From Gnetum montanum (lineage: Eukaryota > Streptophyta > Gnetopsida > Gnetales > Gnetaceae), in contig MNCI01010150.1 of the NCBI GenBank assembly GCA_015680685.1, positions 41,523 through 103,522 of the forward strand: a stretch of 62,000 bases of DNA, written 5' to 3'. The translations under genes and the position numbers were made by a program. This document shows, in pieces, positions 46,170-58,330 of the stretch (position 1 is its first letter; each line of letters starts with the position of its first letter). A model generated the notes under the pieces. That model was given only the letters and a program-made list of their open reading frames with translations. It did no database searches and was not told where the DNA came from.

Positions 46170-48370
46170 CTTGTTTGACCATCATGGCTTTCTCTACTTA
46201 TCATGCTAGCTGCCCACTACAGCATCCAATTTTCTATCTGTTTTGGTTGCGGGTAGGGACTCTGATTTCAAGAGTTGGCACAAGTGGAATAATTTTTGTG
46301 TTACAATGTCAGCACCTTAAAGCCTCATTCCTAGAGAGCTGCACTGGTTTTATTAGCATAAATGAACATTTTTGTATGCTGTAATTTCTTTATCATTTTT
46401 TGTATAGTTAGTTCCCTCACAACATGCGCAGTGTTGCAGGTGCCCTCTTCTTTCTCAGCAGTGACATTAGCAACTTCCTCAGCAGTTTCTTGGTCAGCCT
46501 TATGAATTTTTGCACATCAAAGCAAAGGCATGATTCGTAAATAGAGAAGTATGCAACAGACATAACCTTTCATAACATGACCTAACCTTTCATGACACAT
46601 CAGCGTTATGCACAAAGTTGGTGTTACCAAAATGGTCTGTTGGGAAAGTCAATGTTAGTCAGCGTTATGGACAAAATTAGCGTTACTGAATTATGAGTGG
46701 TAATGGCCTCTTCGCCAAATTATTTTAGAGTTATTATAATGATATTGGATGTCAAACAACATCTTAAAATAAGAAAGATAGTGTGGAATTGGTTATTAGA
46801 TATGGTACACCTTCCTAGAGTAGGCTTTTACCATTAATGCCCTTGTATAACCACTTCTATAAGTGTTTATGGATACTTAAGAATTAAATGTGAATTATAT
46901 TTATCTTCTAACACATGTTTAATTTTTCTCATGAAGAAGTCATCACTGAATAATAAATAATCCTTAATTTCATAACTATACAAACTTACAAGTTGAGATG
47001 ATAGAAGAAGGGATTTGAGAAAGTGTAACATAAGGTTTCTTACCATGCTTATAATAAATTCTATTTGTCAACCATGGTTTATGAGATCATGAAACCTATT
47101 TATCTAGGTTTGGAATCAAGCCCATATCACTTACCAATAACATCACATTATATCATTTTGGATTAACAACCATGAGATCAGCCACGAACATATGAAGATA
47201 CCATTACATGAAAAAAACTTGGAAGTAGTTATTAAAATTAATTAATTAAAATATTTAATTTTATAATATATTGATAATTTTGTAGAGGGATTTCTTAGGC
47301 ATGGGTAACATGTCTTTCTAGTCTCATAGATAATGTTAATTTTATCAACAATGCACCTTCAAACATGGATAACATATCTTTTCAATGGTATTCTAAGAAT
47401 GTTTATTACATGTATAAATTAATAGATTATTATATTAGCCTTACTAGACGATTACTTTAAGACATGGATCACATGTATTTGCATTGTTGTAGTAAGGTAA
47501 TAACTTTTATTAAAGACCATGCTTCCATTACAATAAAAAAATTAGTAATGATTTAATTCATATAAAAGAGTGGAACTGATAGAAAGAGTTAAAATAAATA
47601 ACAAATACTCTTGGTGTTACATCCTTTTCCAATTCCTTTTGATCCTTCACCTTTTCTTCTAGGCATAATGATCATGACTTAAAATTAGTTTTATGTGGTA
47701 AGAATGCCCATGATAAGAACCTCTAATTACTAGATATAGGAAAAATGGATAACGTGATGTTAATATGTGTATAATTAATCTTTTAATGATTCAATAACAT
47801 AGAGTAAAATTCTTTCTAGTGAAAGAACATCCTACTTAATATTGACGACTTTATCACAAGAACAATAAAGATATTTATAATTTGCAAAATAAGTTATTCA
47901 AAGAATAAGAAAGTTTATAAAGTATAAAGAATATGAAAGAATAGTAAATTTTTTTTAAGAATTGTAAAAGATATCAAAGAATTAGGAAAAATTGATAAGA
48001 ATTAAGAAAAATATTTTAAAAATAAAAAAATAAAAAATGAAAAATGAATTATATTCACAAGGCCTAACTAAAGCATATGACTCCCCCATGACTATGGTCT
48101 ATGGAGGAAACATAGAGGATTGAGCAGATTTTATCCTTTAATACCATAAAATTCATAGATTATTAGGAGTTATCAAATGGTTTAATATGTTGAATATTAT
48201 TAGGAGTTTTTGTAAGATTCTTGTATGTTGAATATTATTAGGAAAAATCCTTTTATTTCTAACTTCCATTACATTAGATATTTTACTTATCAAATTAAAA
48301 TATAAATTCAACAATAAAGAAAATGATAAGATTGAAAAATAAAAGTAAGAGTGAAATACTTCATGATCTT
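46170..48370. other. unassigned stretch
   Basis: A short minus segment at 46530-46430 could be coding (DQETAEEVANVTAEKEEG) but has no partner. CAGCGTTATGCACAAAGTT (46608) and CAGCGTTATGGACAAAATT (46660) are a small duplication. The remainder is AT-rich with no gene seen. Confidence 0.35.
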
Positions 48371-48379
48371 GATCAACCT

Positions 48380-49540
48380 TATGAATTAATTGAAGTAATT
48401 GTAATTCTTCCATAAGTGGTATATGATCAAATGGTCTTGTTTGGGATGGAAGGATATGATCATGATTCTTCTCCACTTCTTCTTTAGAAATAAACTCTAG
48501 TAGCTTGGTAACTTGGAAGAATTAGACAACGTACCAAATATAATCTATGGTCTCAAGGAAGAATGTTGTTGATTCATCCTCATTAGTCATAGTAGAGTCA
48601 TTGCTAAACTATGGTTCTTGATGAGTACTATCCATCAACATCATCTATTCATAAATTCTATGATCTGATTTATCTATTGAAGATTCAAAGTAAGTAGAAT
48701 ATGCACTAGCCAATGGAATTGCATGTTGAATTGATGGAAGCATATTCTTCAAACCAAGTTCATCATCCAAGGATTCCTTTACACATCCATATTTTTAAAA
48801 TTGATAAACACCACTTTCAAATTTTGCATTAAAGTCTCTAAAAAGAAAAATGATACTACATTGGTATAACTTAGGAATAACTTATTCTTCAAGATTTCTT
48901 CTATTTGCTTAATCAAGTATGCTTCTTGGCATAGTCTAACATTTAAACATGTTGATTTGGAAATCAAATGTGGGTTGATTACACATACACATTTTCTTGA
49001 CAACTAGATTTTTAGAATTGTTGCCAAAGCTATGTCATTTTTCCAAAATCTTGATTGTTCTTTCCTTTCCATCACTTGAAGTTCTAGAATTACAAATATC
49101 ATATTTTCAAAATTCCATTTGAATCTTTGTACTAATTCAAACTTAGATTCTTTATAAAAGATTATGCAACCATCCATGTTGTGATTTTTGAAAAATGGTA
49201 ATTTATATGGCTTAAAAGAAGAACTTCCAATGAATATTTTTTCTTATAAACACCTCTATATCTCATATTTTTTAATTTCAGTTGGAATTGATATAGAAAT
49301 TCCCATGACAAGACTTCTTATAGGCATAAAACATCAGCATCCAAATCTTGTAGCTTTGCAAAGGTGCATGGGTATCGATGTTCATGCTAGTCTAAGGCCC
49401 ATGGTGGACATAACAAATGTTGTTTCTTGCTTGCTAGGGATCTTGCAAGCACATTGTATGTTACAACTTTCATTATTATTCTTGTATTCTCTGCTGGACC
49501 ATTACTATTTACAAGTATCATACACCTTATGGAAATAAGA
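48380..49540 (-). pseudogene. CCR4-type poly(A) exonuclease pseudogene
   Basis: Minus-strand translation in three frames follows the endonuclease/exonuclease/phosphatase fold of CCR4-family deadenylases from N to C terminus: VVTYNVLARSL (catalytic Asn), LLCPPWALD, LDADVLCL*EV (catalytic Glu, with a stop for Gln), GVYKKKY, MDGCIIFYKESKFELV, CVCVINPHL (NTH motif, Thr to Pro), RDFNAK (GDFN), PLASAYSTYF, ETIDYIWYV, LLEFISKEEV and FDHIPLMEELQ (SDH motif, Ser to Phe). The living enzyme shortens mRNA poly(A) tails. At about 1.16 kb for about 390 residues with no intron-sized gap, it looks like a processed copy. Frameshifts and stops make it dead. The closest plant homolog cannot be chosen by eye. 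Confidence 0.75.
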
Positions 49541-50227
49541 TTTTGAGTCTTCATGTTGTTCTACCATATGTTTTAATTGCAAGAAGAATTGATATATATC
49601 TTCTTGATCATTTCTGTTCATCAACTAATCATCAACTAATACATCAACTAATTCTATAAATAATTTTGATAATATTTAACTACATTATCTAATTTTAGTA
49701 ATATTAAATAATTTTGGTAATATATAATTACATCATCTAATTCTTAACAACCTTTCTACTCCCATTAAGATACTAACTCCAATAGTGTAACTAATGACAT
49801 GCCAAGGGTTAGTGATATGAAGGCTATCTAAAAATGTTAAGCACTAAATCTTAAGATTCCAAAAAAGGTTAAATTTTTTAGTCCTAACAAGGAATGATTA
49901 GTTATCCTTATGTTATCAACTTTTAAGGTACAATTGATGATATCATCAAATTATCATGTACTCATATGATAAATTTGACCTTACCATTGAGTTGACAATT
50001 GTGAAAAATACTAGAAATGACTATTCATATGTTGAAAATGGACATTGTATGCTTGAGTTATTCTAAAAATAAGCTTTTGAAAGGTCTTAAATCAAAAAAC
50101 TAATTTTCAGGGTTCCATGGGGCAAATTTGACTATACCATTATTTCCAAAAGGTTGCAGCCTGTAGCAAACAATCTTTTATTTGTCAAAAAAGGCTTTTG
50201 AGGTCCAAGACCTTTGGTGAAGAAAGC
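49541..50227. other. AT-rich sequence, nothing recognised
   Basis: I see no ORF, RNA gene or repeat of note apart from CATCAACTAAT repeats near 49620-49650. Confidence 0.4.
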
Positions 50228-50310
50228 AAGACTTCTCGAGAGGCCACCCATCCTAGCACTACTCCAAACTAAGTGCACTTAATTACAAAATTCTTATCTC
50301 ACATGATGCC
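50228..50310 (-). ncRNA. 5S rRNA-derived relic, possibly Cassandra TRIM
   Basis: On the minus strand AGTAGTGCTAGGATGGGTGG then CCTCTCGAGAAGTC follows the internal control region and 3' half of plant 5S rRNA (GTAGTACTAGGATGGGTGACCTCCTGGGAAGTC), with AATTAAGTGCACTTAGTTTGG for AGTTAAGCGTGCTTGGGC before it. The first 40 nt of 5S are not convincing. Plant Cassandra TRIM elements carry just such a 5S segment in their LTRs, so this is either a 5S pseudogene or a Cassandra LTR remnant. LTR ends were not found. Confidence 0.6.
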
Positions 50311-50429
50311 AAATTGCAAAATCCTTTTTTTCTAAAATTATTTTCATGCATTCTTAATTTAAACCAATGGTATGAAGATAGAAATTTTGAATTTTCATGA
50401 GTGGATGGAAATTTTGAATTTTCTATCAT

Positions 50430-50930
50430 TTGATAGAAAATTTTCCATCATCATCAAGGTAGGGATGAAAGAAGGGACAACGCGATGGTAGTGGCCATAG
50501 TGGCACAAGCCTATGCACAATGAAAGTGGCACTAATGATGGCAACATGCTTTGCATGATGGTAGTGGGTAGCTACACCTAGGGGTAGAAGATGATGGTCA
50601 TGGCAGGGGCATTGGATGCCAACATCACACAAATGCAGGTAGTGAATGACATCAGGGTAGCAGGTGTCTTGCTTGCCCTAGTAGCATCATACTAGGGGGT
50701 CTTGTGTAGCTACAAGTGGTTAACGTGGCTCATGTAGGAGCCCACATGGCCCATGAAAGGGCCTACATGGCTCCAAGAATGGCCAAAGAAGCCCCTAAGT
50801 GAGCCTTGCATGACATGTGTAGGGGTCTGCATGGCCCATGTAAGGGCTTGCGTGACCTTTGTTATGGTCGACATGGCTTGATAGAGTGCATGAGGCTTTT
50901 TTGATGTCTAGGGTGGAGGGCAACAAAATA
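50430..50930. repeat. simple repeats of GGCCCATG-type words
   Basis: Repeated CATGGCCCATGTAAGGG and GTGGCACTAATGATGGC words between 50480 and 50870 form irregular repeats leading into the 45-bp array. No gene. Confidence 0.45.
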
Positions 50931-50931
50931 G

Positions 50932-51291
50932 GCCTTTGTCAATGATGCCATACATGCTCATGGAGCACTAGGAGAGGCCTTTATCGATGGCATTGTTAGT
51001 GCTTACAAAGCATTAAAGGTGGCCTTTATGAGTGGTATTGTCGATTCTCGTGAGGTATTAAAGATGGCCTCTATAGCCAACACCATTGATTCCTACAAAG
51101 AATCGAAGGTGACCTTTATGGATAGCACCATCGATGCCTATGAAGCACTGAAAGTGGAAGTTATGAGTAACATCATCAGTGCCCATGGAGCACCAGAGGT
51201 GATTGCTATGGATAGCACCATCAGTGCCAATAGAGCACTGAAGGTGCCCATTATGGGTGGCACCATGGAGGACTTTGTGTGTAGGTGGTAG
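50932..51291 (+). repeat. 45-bp (15-codon) tandem repeat, seven units plus a partial
   Basis: Units start at 50932, 50977, 51022, 51067, 51112, 51157 and 51202, each exactly 45 bp, with a degenerate eighth at 51247. Translated in one frame they read as variants of AFMSGIVDSREVLKM and TFMDSTIDAYEALKV, open throughout. No indel in seven units despite high divergence. A start Met at 51019 gives a 90-codon ORF, but units 1-2 lie upstream of it. Either noncoding DNA whose period happens to be a multiple of three, or a remnant of a repeat protein. Confidence 0.85.
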
Positions 51292-51589
51292 TGCACATGG
51301 AGGCAGTGACAGTGGGCATGAAAAAGATGATGCATGTTGGCAGTAGACATGTGTGGAGGCTATAGGCACATGAGGTGGTCATAGGCACATGTGGAAGCAA
51401 TAGGTGTGTGTTGCTGTACTAGGCACATGTGGTGGCCCTATTACCATCGGCCAGTGGTTGGCTATGATGTTGCATGGTCTAGCCTATAGGCCCTACTACA
51501 TGGCACAACAAGTCTTATTGCAGTTGACTATAGGGGCTAGTTGTGACCCACCCAAAGGCCTTTTTTTTAATTTTTTAAATATATAGTTA

Positions 51590-51640
51590 TAAAGTTAGGA
51601 TTTGGGATCAAACCCATGAACTCCTGCTCCTTCTTTTAAA
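51590..51640 (-). repeat. possible tRNA-derived B-box segment
   Basis: The minus strand has GGGTTTGATCCC, near the tRNA T-loop/B-box GGTTCGATCCC, after GGAGTTCAT. Plant SINEs contain such segments. A matching A-box was not found. Confidence 0.2.
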
Positions 51641-52360
51641 TAACTAAATTAAATAATTTAAAAAATTTAATATTATTTTAATGAACACATAATAAGAAAC
51701 TTAAAATAGCAATGTCTCTCAAACCATAAGTTTGATCAAGATGAAATTTGTACCATTGGAATTGTCTTGATGAGTAATATGCATTGGACATAGGATTAGG
51801 GCTCAAAAACAAAGTTGAATTTTTCAAGATTTTGAAAGGTCCAACTAGCTTATTCTACCAAAATGACATTACTAGGTTGACATATGGATAACTTGTGATC
51901 TTATGGATAGGTTGAATTCTTTAATTTATCAATACCTAGGTCTAGGTATGGTGAATAATGCCAAGTTACAAGGGTTAAGTGCTTAGGAAATTGAGTTTCA
52001 AAACAAGATTAATTTAGGTCAAGGTTACTAACTTTTTGGGAGAAACTTAACAAATGACCTTAATCAATTAGTATTTATAGTATTAAGATAGGTAAGAGTT
52101 ACCTAGATTAGTGTATCCTTAACTTACTAACATCTTCTTGCAATTAATGAATCTTTGATGAGTCGTAATCAGATTTTCATTGGTCAATGATATCCATGAA
52201 TGAATTTTTTTGGTTGGTGGGATATCTTAGACATATGATGGGTTCAATGATGATAAATGAATTTCCTTGTATTATGGCTTCATGGTTCATCATCAACTTA
52301 TTTTGTAGTCAGCCCATGGTTTTGAGTGACCCTTGAGTCATGGTTTGCTCTAATAGCAAT

Positions 52361-52872
52361 TGTGACATCTCGTCCCTGGATGTCATGGCAAACATCAAAT
52401 ATATGTAACATTTTACATTATGCACAAAGAAAATAATAGAGAAAATGGAGAAAGAAAAAGAAAGGTATGCTTTATTGATATGAAATAGAGTATCTGAATT
52501 AGGCTCTGAGAGTGTTCCTTGGGATTTTCTTCCTTCAGCATCTATTGCTTAGAGGTAATTCAACATTGCCATCACAATTAGGCCTATTACTAGCTAGAAG
52601 GGATGACCAATCCTCTTCCTGTCCTGCTTCACTTGGCTCCCATGACTTGCCTAGATTGGCTCCACCACTCTATGCTGGCACAACCTCTAAGCTTGGGTAT
52701 AAATGCCTTAGGTCAAGGTTGCCTTAGGAGACATGTCCATTATTACAATGTGCCCTTTCAGGTCTTAATTAGAATTTCCCTTTTGGGTCTTGTTAAGATA
52801 ATGATAACACTTGTTATGAAGATGCATCATCTTCGTTATGCATCAACATAATTTGAGAATGGGGATGTTACA
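52361..52872 (+). mobile_element. solo Ty3-type LTR, 512 bp
   Basis: It begins TGTGACATCTCGTCC and ends GGGGATGTTACA, the near-palindromic ends of a common plant Ty3 LTR type. A TATA-like GTATAAATGCC lies at about 52697. Flanking pentamers (GCAAT and AAAAT) match poorly. It lies just beyond the integrase end of the minus-strand pol relic, so it may belong to a later, separate insertion. Confidence 0.55.
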
Positions 52873-52889
52873 AAAATAGAATTTTTAAG

Positions 52890-54800
52890 TTTAATTCTCC
52901 AATCCTTTCTATATCAACTAAGAGTTCAAGTTAGAATTCATATTATTTCTTGGTTAGTTACATTGGTCTATCCATTAGCTTTGTGGTGATTTGGTGTTGT
53001 TAGTTTATGATAAACCATACACTGGTACATGATTTTCTTAAATGTAGTCACTATAAAATATGTTCCATTATTTGATATTAGTATTCTTGGTATACTGAAT
53101 TTGTTCAACACATGATGCTAGAAAAATTTAGCTATTATTATTCATGTACAATCTTTGACTATAAATGCTTCCATTTATTTTGTACAATAATAAATGATAA
53201 TAATTATATATGACTTCCCATTTGACCTTGATGTGATGAGTCTCATAAAGTTAATTTTTTAGATGTTGAATGGTTCCAGTGGTAATATTAATTACTGTGA
53301 TGCTTTGTATCTGGCTATCATTTCTTTATCTCATTGACATCTCTCATAAGATTGAGAAAATTGGTATGAGTCATAGAGTATAATGATAACAAAATATTCA
53401 GCTATAAGAATTTTTGTGATTGAACTTCTTCTTGCATAGTGGCCTTTACATGGTCCTTCATGTACATCTTGTAAGACTCTTTATTGACTTTCTTTTGGAA
53501 CATACCATCTAATTATTTCATTGATAATGATTTATAAATAATACCTTTTATTTTAATAAAGTTCTTGGCTTGATGGAGTAATTATTCCTTCTTTTTCATA
53601 TCCCATGTAGTATGGATTTCTTAAGTAGTAATATAATTCAAGTAGTCTATATTTATTGTTGTTGTTGAATCTACAATTCTTTTTCTATTTTATGATTTTG
53701 AATGCCTTTTTACTCTCTTTTGACCAAATAAATTATGCATCTTTCTTGGTTAATTCTACCAGTGGTTTTTCAATTTTTTGAGAAAATTTTAACAAATTAT
53801 TAATAATACCTAGTATGACATGAAAATATCTAATATATTTAATTATTTTTGATCTCTAAGTGATACATTATATGATTGATTTTATCTATATATTTACTTT
53901 CATTCATCTTTATATAATTTTATGTCCTAAAATAATATCATATAGATCATTAAGTGTTCCTTTTTACAGTTAAGCCCTAAGTTAGTCTCTACATATCTTT
54001 TCATCACTTACTCTAAGTGGTCTAAAGATTATTTAAAATCAAAGCTATATGTAGAAGAATCATCTATAAAAACATCCACTCCTTTATCAATCTATTTTTG
54101 GAACAAATAAGAGCTAATCTCTAAAATATAAAAGGAGCATTACAAAGAACCAATGACATTTATATTATGCAAATGTTTCCCATGTATTAGTGAATGTGGC
54201 CTTTTCCTAATCTTTAGGGGTACCACAAATCTTATTATATCTACTATATCTATCCAAAAAGCTATAGTATTGTTGCCTTGCAATGGTATCAAATACTTTC
54301 TTAACAAATAACAAAGGAAATTGGTCCTTGAAAATTGTCATGTTTAGTAATAGGAAATTAATAAAAATCCTCCACTTTATACATTTATTTGGAAGAATAA
54401 ATAATGAGCTAACCTATGTATGATCTACAATTTAATAGATGAATCCTACTTTTAGTAAATTCTTAAGTTCTTTCTTTACTATAATTTTTGGTTCAATCTT
54501 CATTAAGGTTGACAACATGATCTGATAGTAGGGTCTTTGTAGATTTGATGTTGTTAAATGCATGGGTCTATTTTGGTGATTTTATCATATGAAATTGTAA
54601 AAGTTGTTGATCATATGTTTACTATCTCAAGTAATTTCTATTCTTGCTTATTGTTAAGATTGACATTAATGATTCCATTATTTAGAAATACATACTCTAG
54701 TACGATTTAAAATGTCTTAAGTTTAATGGGCTCCAGTTTAATTTTTTCTAGATCTTTAATTTTCCCAATTCCATGTCTTTTTTTGTATTGGTACTATTTC
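52890..54800 (-). pseudogene. pol: Ty3/Athila-like pol relic: RT, RNase H, integrase
   Basis: On the minus strand, from high to low coordinates: a pre-RT stretch near 54750 (KLEPIKLK frame); RT at about 54460-54030 with KDQFPLLFVKKVFDTIA, YYSFLDRYSRYNKI, EKATFTNTWETF and GVDVFIDDSSTYSF, the FMDDFSVYG box with Met to Ile and Phe to Ser; a decayed RNase H part; then integrase at about 53520-52890 with HEGPCKGHYARRSS, KILIAEYF, LPLEPFNI, INFMRLITS, TPRILISNNGTYF (the D in SDNGTHF lost) and TPNHHKANG. Many stops and frameshifts, so it is dead. Its gag side is cut off by the LTR at 55115. This is the only RT recognised in the window. Confidence 0.75.
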
Positions 54801-55114
54801 TTCTATGTAGACACTTGTGAGTTATTCTACTAGTTCCATGCATATGTTGGACTTACACTCTTTTTCAATTATTAGTCATTAGATGCATTCTTATTTTCCA
54901 GCTATAGTGTATAACTAACGCTACACACACACATATGTTATAAATTTTCTACATGTTAAGATGTTTCTTTGCTTTGTTATCCAAAATTTCTATACATAGT
55001 TTCACCTTGTGTTCTTGTACATGATGCACAAAACTCTGTGTCTTTGTTTGAATCCTCTCTTTTCTTTGGAAATCTCTTCGGGTAAGTCTCTAATTTCTAA
55101 CTTAGCATCGATTT

Positions 55115-56090
55115 TGATAAGTCATGATCTTTCCATGATGATGAAGTATTATTTTTAAAAGTATATTAGTCAACTGTAATATCAAGGATACTATATCACA
55201 GATGCTAGGTCTCATCTACATCGATGCATTTCATTTACTTACTACATTGTAGATGCTACATCACATTTTCTATATCATAGATGCTATATCACATCTACTA
55301 TAACTTATCTACATTGATGCATCCTTGTTGTTGAAGCCAAATGCATTAACACATATGCACCAATATTATGTATTTATTTTCCTATAGATATGCAAGTATT
55401 TGCCACGTATGTAGCACCATTTTGGTCAATAGTGTAGGAAAACTCTTGTAGTTTTTTAGTAATCTTAGAAAATAGTCAATGAGTGCTCATAGCATGGATT
55501 TGAGTCAATTGTACGATGTCTTATTCAAGTGGCATTATACCTGGACACATTCCATGAATGATAATAAGATAAAAATTGATTCATATTAATTACAGAACTT
55601 TGACTTAGAATAGATTTACTTTCTATGTAACTAGTTAATATTTACATTTTTATACATATTAATCAATTGGTGGAATAAGCATGATCAATTTTAAACATAA
55701 ACATATATTCACTTGGTAATCCCAATAGCATTATTGCTTCATTTTCCTGGTAACATGAGACTTGGTAATTTTGGTAGTGAGTATGTAAGCTTAGGACATG
55801 TATGAAAAGCTAGGAATGAACACTCATCACCCTTAGGATAGTTTAGGATTTATCTTCTTGTTAATTAGTTATATTAGTTAAATAATTAATTTTTATGTTT
55901 TCATATACCATACTTTGGACTAAGCCATACATGATAGAGGTACCACTAGTCCAAGTGGGAAGACAATGACCTATGATCAATGCTCAATAATATAGATACC
56001 ATAATATTTCCATCCACAAAATTTGACTTGATTACATGTGAACACTTGTGATTCATATGGTTGGATCTAGGAGATACTCACTAATCATCA
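55115..56090 (+). mobile_element. 5' LTR of the second element
   Basis: It starts TGATAAGTCATG and ends AATCATCA. U3 carries repeats around CTACATCGATGCATTTC and CTACATTGATGCATCC with TATATCACAT words (55190-55330), unlike the ATATCGCG type. The tail, with GTGATTCATATGGTTGGATC, matches the LTR at 20763-21620. Confidence 0.6.
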
Positions 56091-56091
56091 T

Positions 56092-56108
56092 TGGTGTCAT
56101 TTCTGGGG
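56092..56108 (+). promoter_or_regulatory. decayed tRNA-Asp primer-binding site
   Basis: TGGTGTCATTTCTGGGG, directly after the LTR, matches the tRNA-Asp site at 13 of 17 positions; the four differences are all transitions. Confidence 0.6.
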
Positions 56109-56225
56109 ATCGTGCTAGTGATCTAGATAAGTTATCTTATAAATGATCATTGTAAAAGGATTAATGATTTATATTTTAGGAAATATTATTATTTTAAGTC
56201 ATACATATATTATTAACTTAAAATA

Positions 56226-58330
56226 TGCCTTCTTCACATAGGGCTGATAGTCCATCATACCATGAAAACATTGGTAAAAGTAATGATAGAAACTATATTG
56301 AAGAAAATTGGAGTGAACCACTACAAGTAAGGGTCTCATATGCTCATTCTGATCCTTACTACATTCAAAGAATATGTTTAATTATCACAAAAAATCCTAG
56401 ATAGGATGAAATAAGTCTTAAAATAAGAAGGGTCTCAAGGCCTAGGGTTTCCATCAAACCTAGAAGATATGAACTAAGGGATCATAGGAAGAGATAGAGG
56501 AGGCATGAAGATTTTCCTAGTTCACCATCTTCCTCTTCATCTTTAACATCTAGTTTTGAAAAATACTAATATAGGTATAGAGATAGAGATCCACTAAGAG
56601 GTCAAGATAAAGATAGAAATAGCGATCAAAGACAATATACAAGGTATTAGATGGAGCATAGATGAGACCATCACAATAGGATAAATAGAAATAGATATTG
56701 TGATCATGACATGTTTGATGATGATGAACCCTTGTTAGCTACTAGAAACATGATAAAAATTAGAAAGATAGTTAGAATACCCCACAAGAATCAAAGGAAA
56801 AGCTGCATAAATGACATGATATGAATAACATTCCTAAATTTGATGAAGGCTACAATTTTGATCCACAACACCGTTTACAAGCCTTCCATGATGCCTAAAT
56901 CTTGCAAAATATTGAAAGTAAGTGATAAAAGCTTAAGCTCTTTCCTAGGACACTAATATAAGAATCTAAAAGTTGTTATGAATTGTTAGAACCATATTTA
57001 ATCCATTAGTGGTACACAATGCTTGAGCTCTTTAATGAGAAATACCAAACCTATTCAAGAGTGTCAAATCTAGGAAAATAAATCTAAGGATGGAAGAAAG
57101 AGAATCATGAATCTCTTGATGCACTTTTAAGTAGATACTATTCTCTACTACATAGAAACTTATGCTATGAAGTTTTTCAAAAAGAGCAACTTTGGCACAT
57201 CATAGATGGGCTTCATAACAAAATAAGGGAGAACCTTTGGATCTATGACAAAGAAAGATTAATATAACTAAGAGTCCATCAAATAATAAGGTTAATTAAA
57301 TAGGTTGCAAAAGCAGAAGAAGAGCTATGCAAAATAAATAGAGTAAAGGAATATAAATGGAACCCAAATCTTCACAGGAAGGAGGTCCATATGTATGATC
57401 AAGAAAAATAAATAGCTTTTCATGAGTAAATTTTACATAAAACCTTGTGAATACAAAATTCTATTGTTGATATTGAAGCAAGGGTAGATAAGATGTTGGA
57501 ATTGATAAATGAAAAATTTACAACTAACTTGAAAATCATAGAGGAAAAGGCAAAGTAAGTAGAATCAAGTAAGCAAGACAAGAGTAAACAGAACAAAGAA
57601 ATAGGCAAGGATACTTATCAAAAAAAAAAACAAGCTATAGTAGAAGAGGTTATAGACTCATATCTAGAGAAGGAAGATGGATGTGACATTTATCACTATG
57701 AATATCCAAAGGGCTATTGCCCAATTATGTTACATCTACAAGAGTCTAGAACTTTTGGTTTGAATTCTAAGTTAGTAGAAAAGAAAATGCCTAGGAGATT
57801 GTCTTATCTCCAAGGCAATAGTAGAAAATCCTACAACTAATAATTCTACCTAAGTAGGACTCCTCATCAACCTCAAAAATACTATAAAAAATAATGGAAA
57901 AATCCTAAGCCATGAAGGATTCCATTACAGTAATATCCCTATTTCCAACTGAACCCTTATAGATACTAGGTTCAACAACCTGTTTTTTCCAATGGTTCTA
58001 CTACCTATGCCCTCAAATCATTACTACTAATACCCTCCTAAATATCATCAACCTACAACATTTTCCATGGGATCACTATCCCATGTCTCTTATCATCCAT
58101 CACATTATTAATATTGTTGTACTTCCCTCCAACATATGGTACAATCAATAATGTAGGAAGAATTGACATCACAACCTTAATAGAGGAATGCAACTTGTGT
58201 TATGAACATACAAAGGGATAATAGTGCTAGTAGTCCTTAGCAAAAGCCTTAGAAACATCCTTTCTTTAGGATAATTTCAACATGTATGAATAAAAATACT
58301 AGATCTACTAGCTTATTAGAACTAGTTTAA
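56226..58330 (+). pseudogene. gag: Gag pseudogene of the second element
   Basis: ATG 56226 (MPSSHRADSPSYH) sits where ATG 30258 does in the other copy. Around 56830-57260 the translation follows the first copy: IPKFDEGYNFDPQHRLQAFHDA, KLKLFPRTL, LFNEKYQTYSRV, LSRYYSLLHRNL and HIIDGLHNK. Tyr/Pro-rich remnants follow to about 58200. Many stops and frameshifts; older than the copy at 30258. Confidence 0.65.

Noticed and set aside
49188-49538. 116-codon plus-strand open frame
   Set aside because: It is the antisense shadow of the CCR4-type pseudogene.
51058-51369. Minus-strand open frames over the 45-bp repeats
   Set aside because: Produced by the period of 45 bp; the plus frame is the better candidate.
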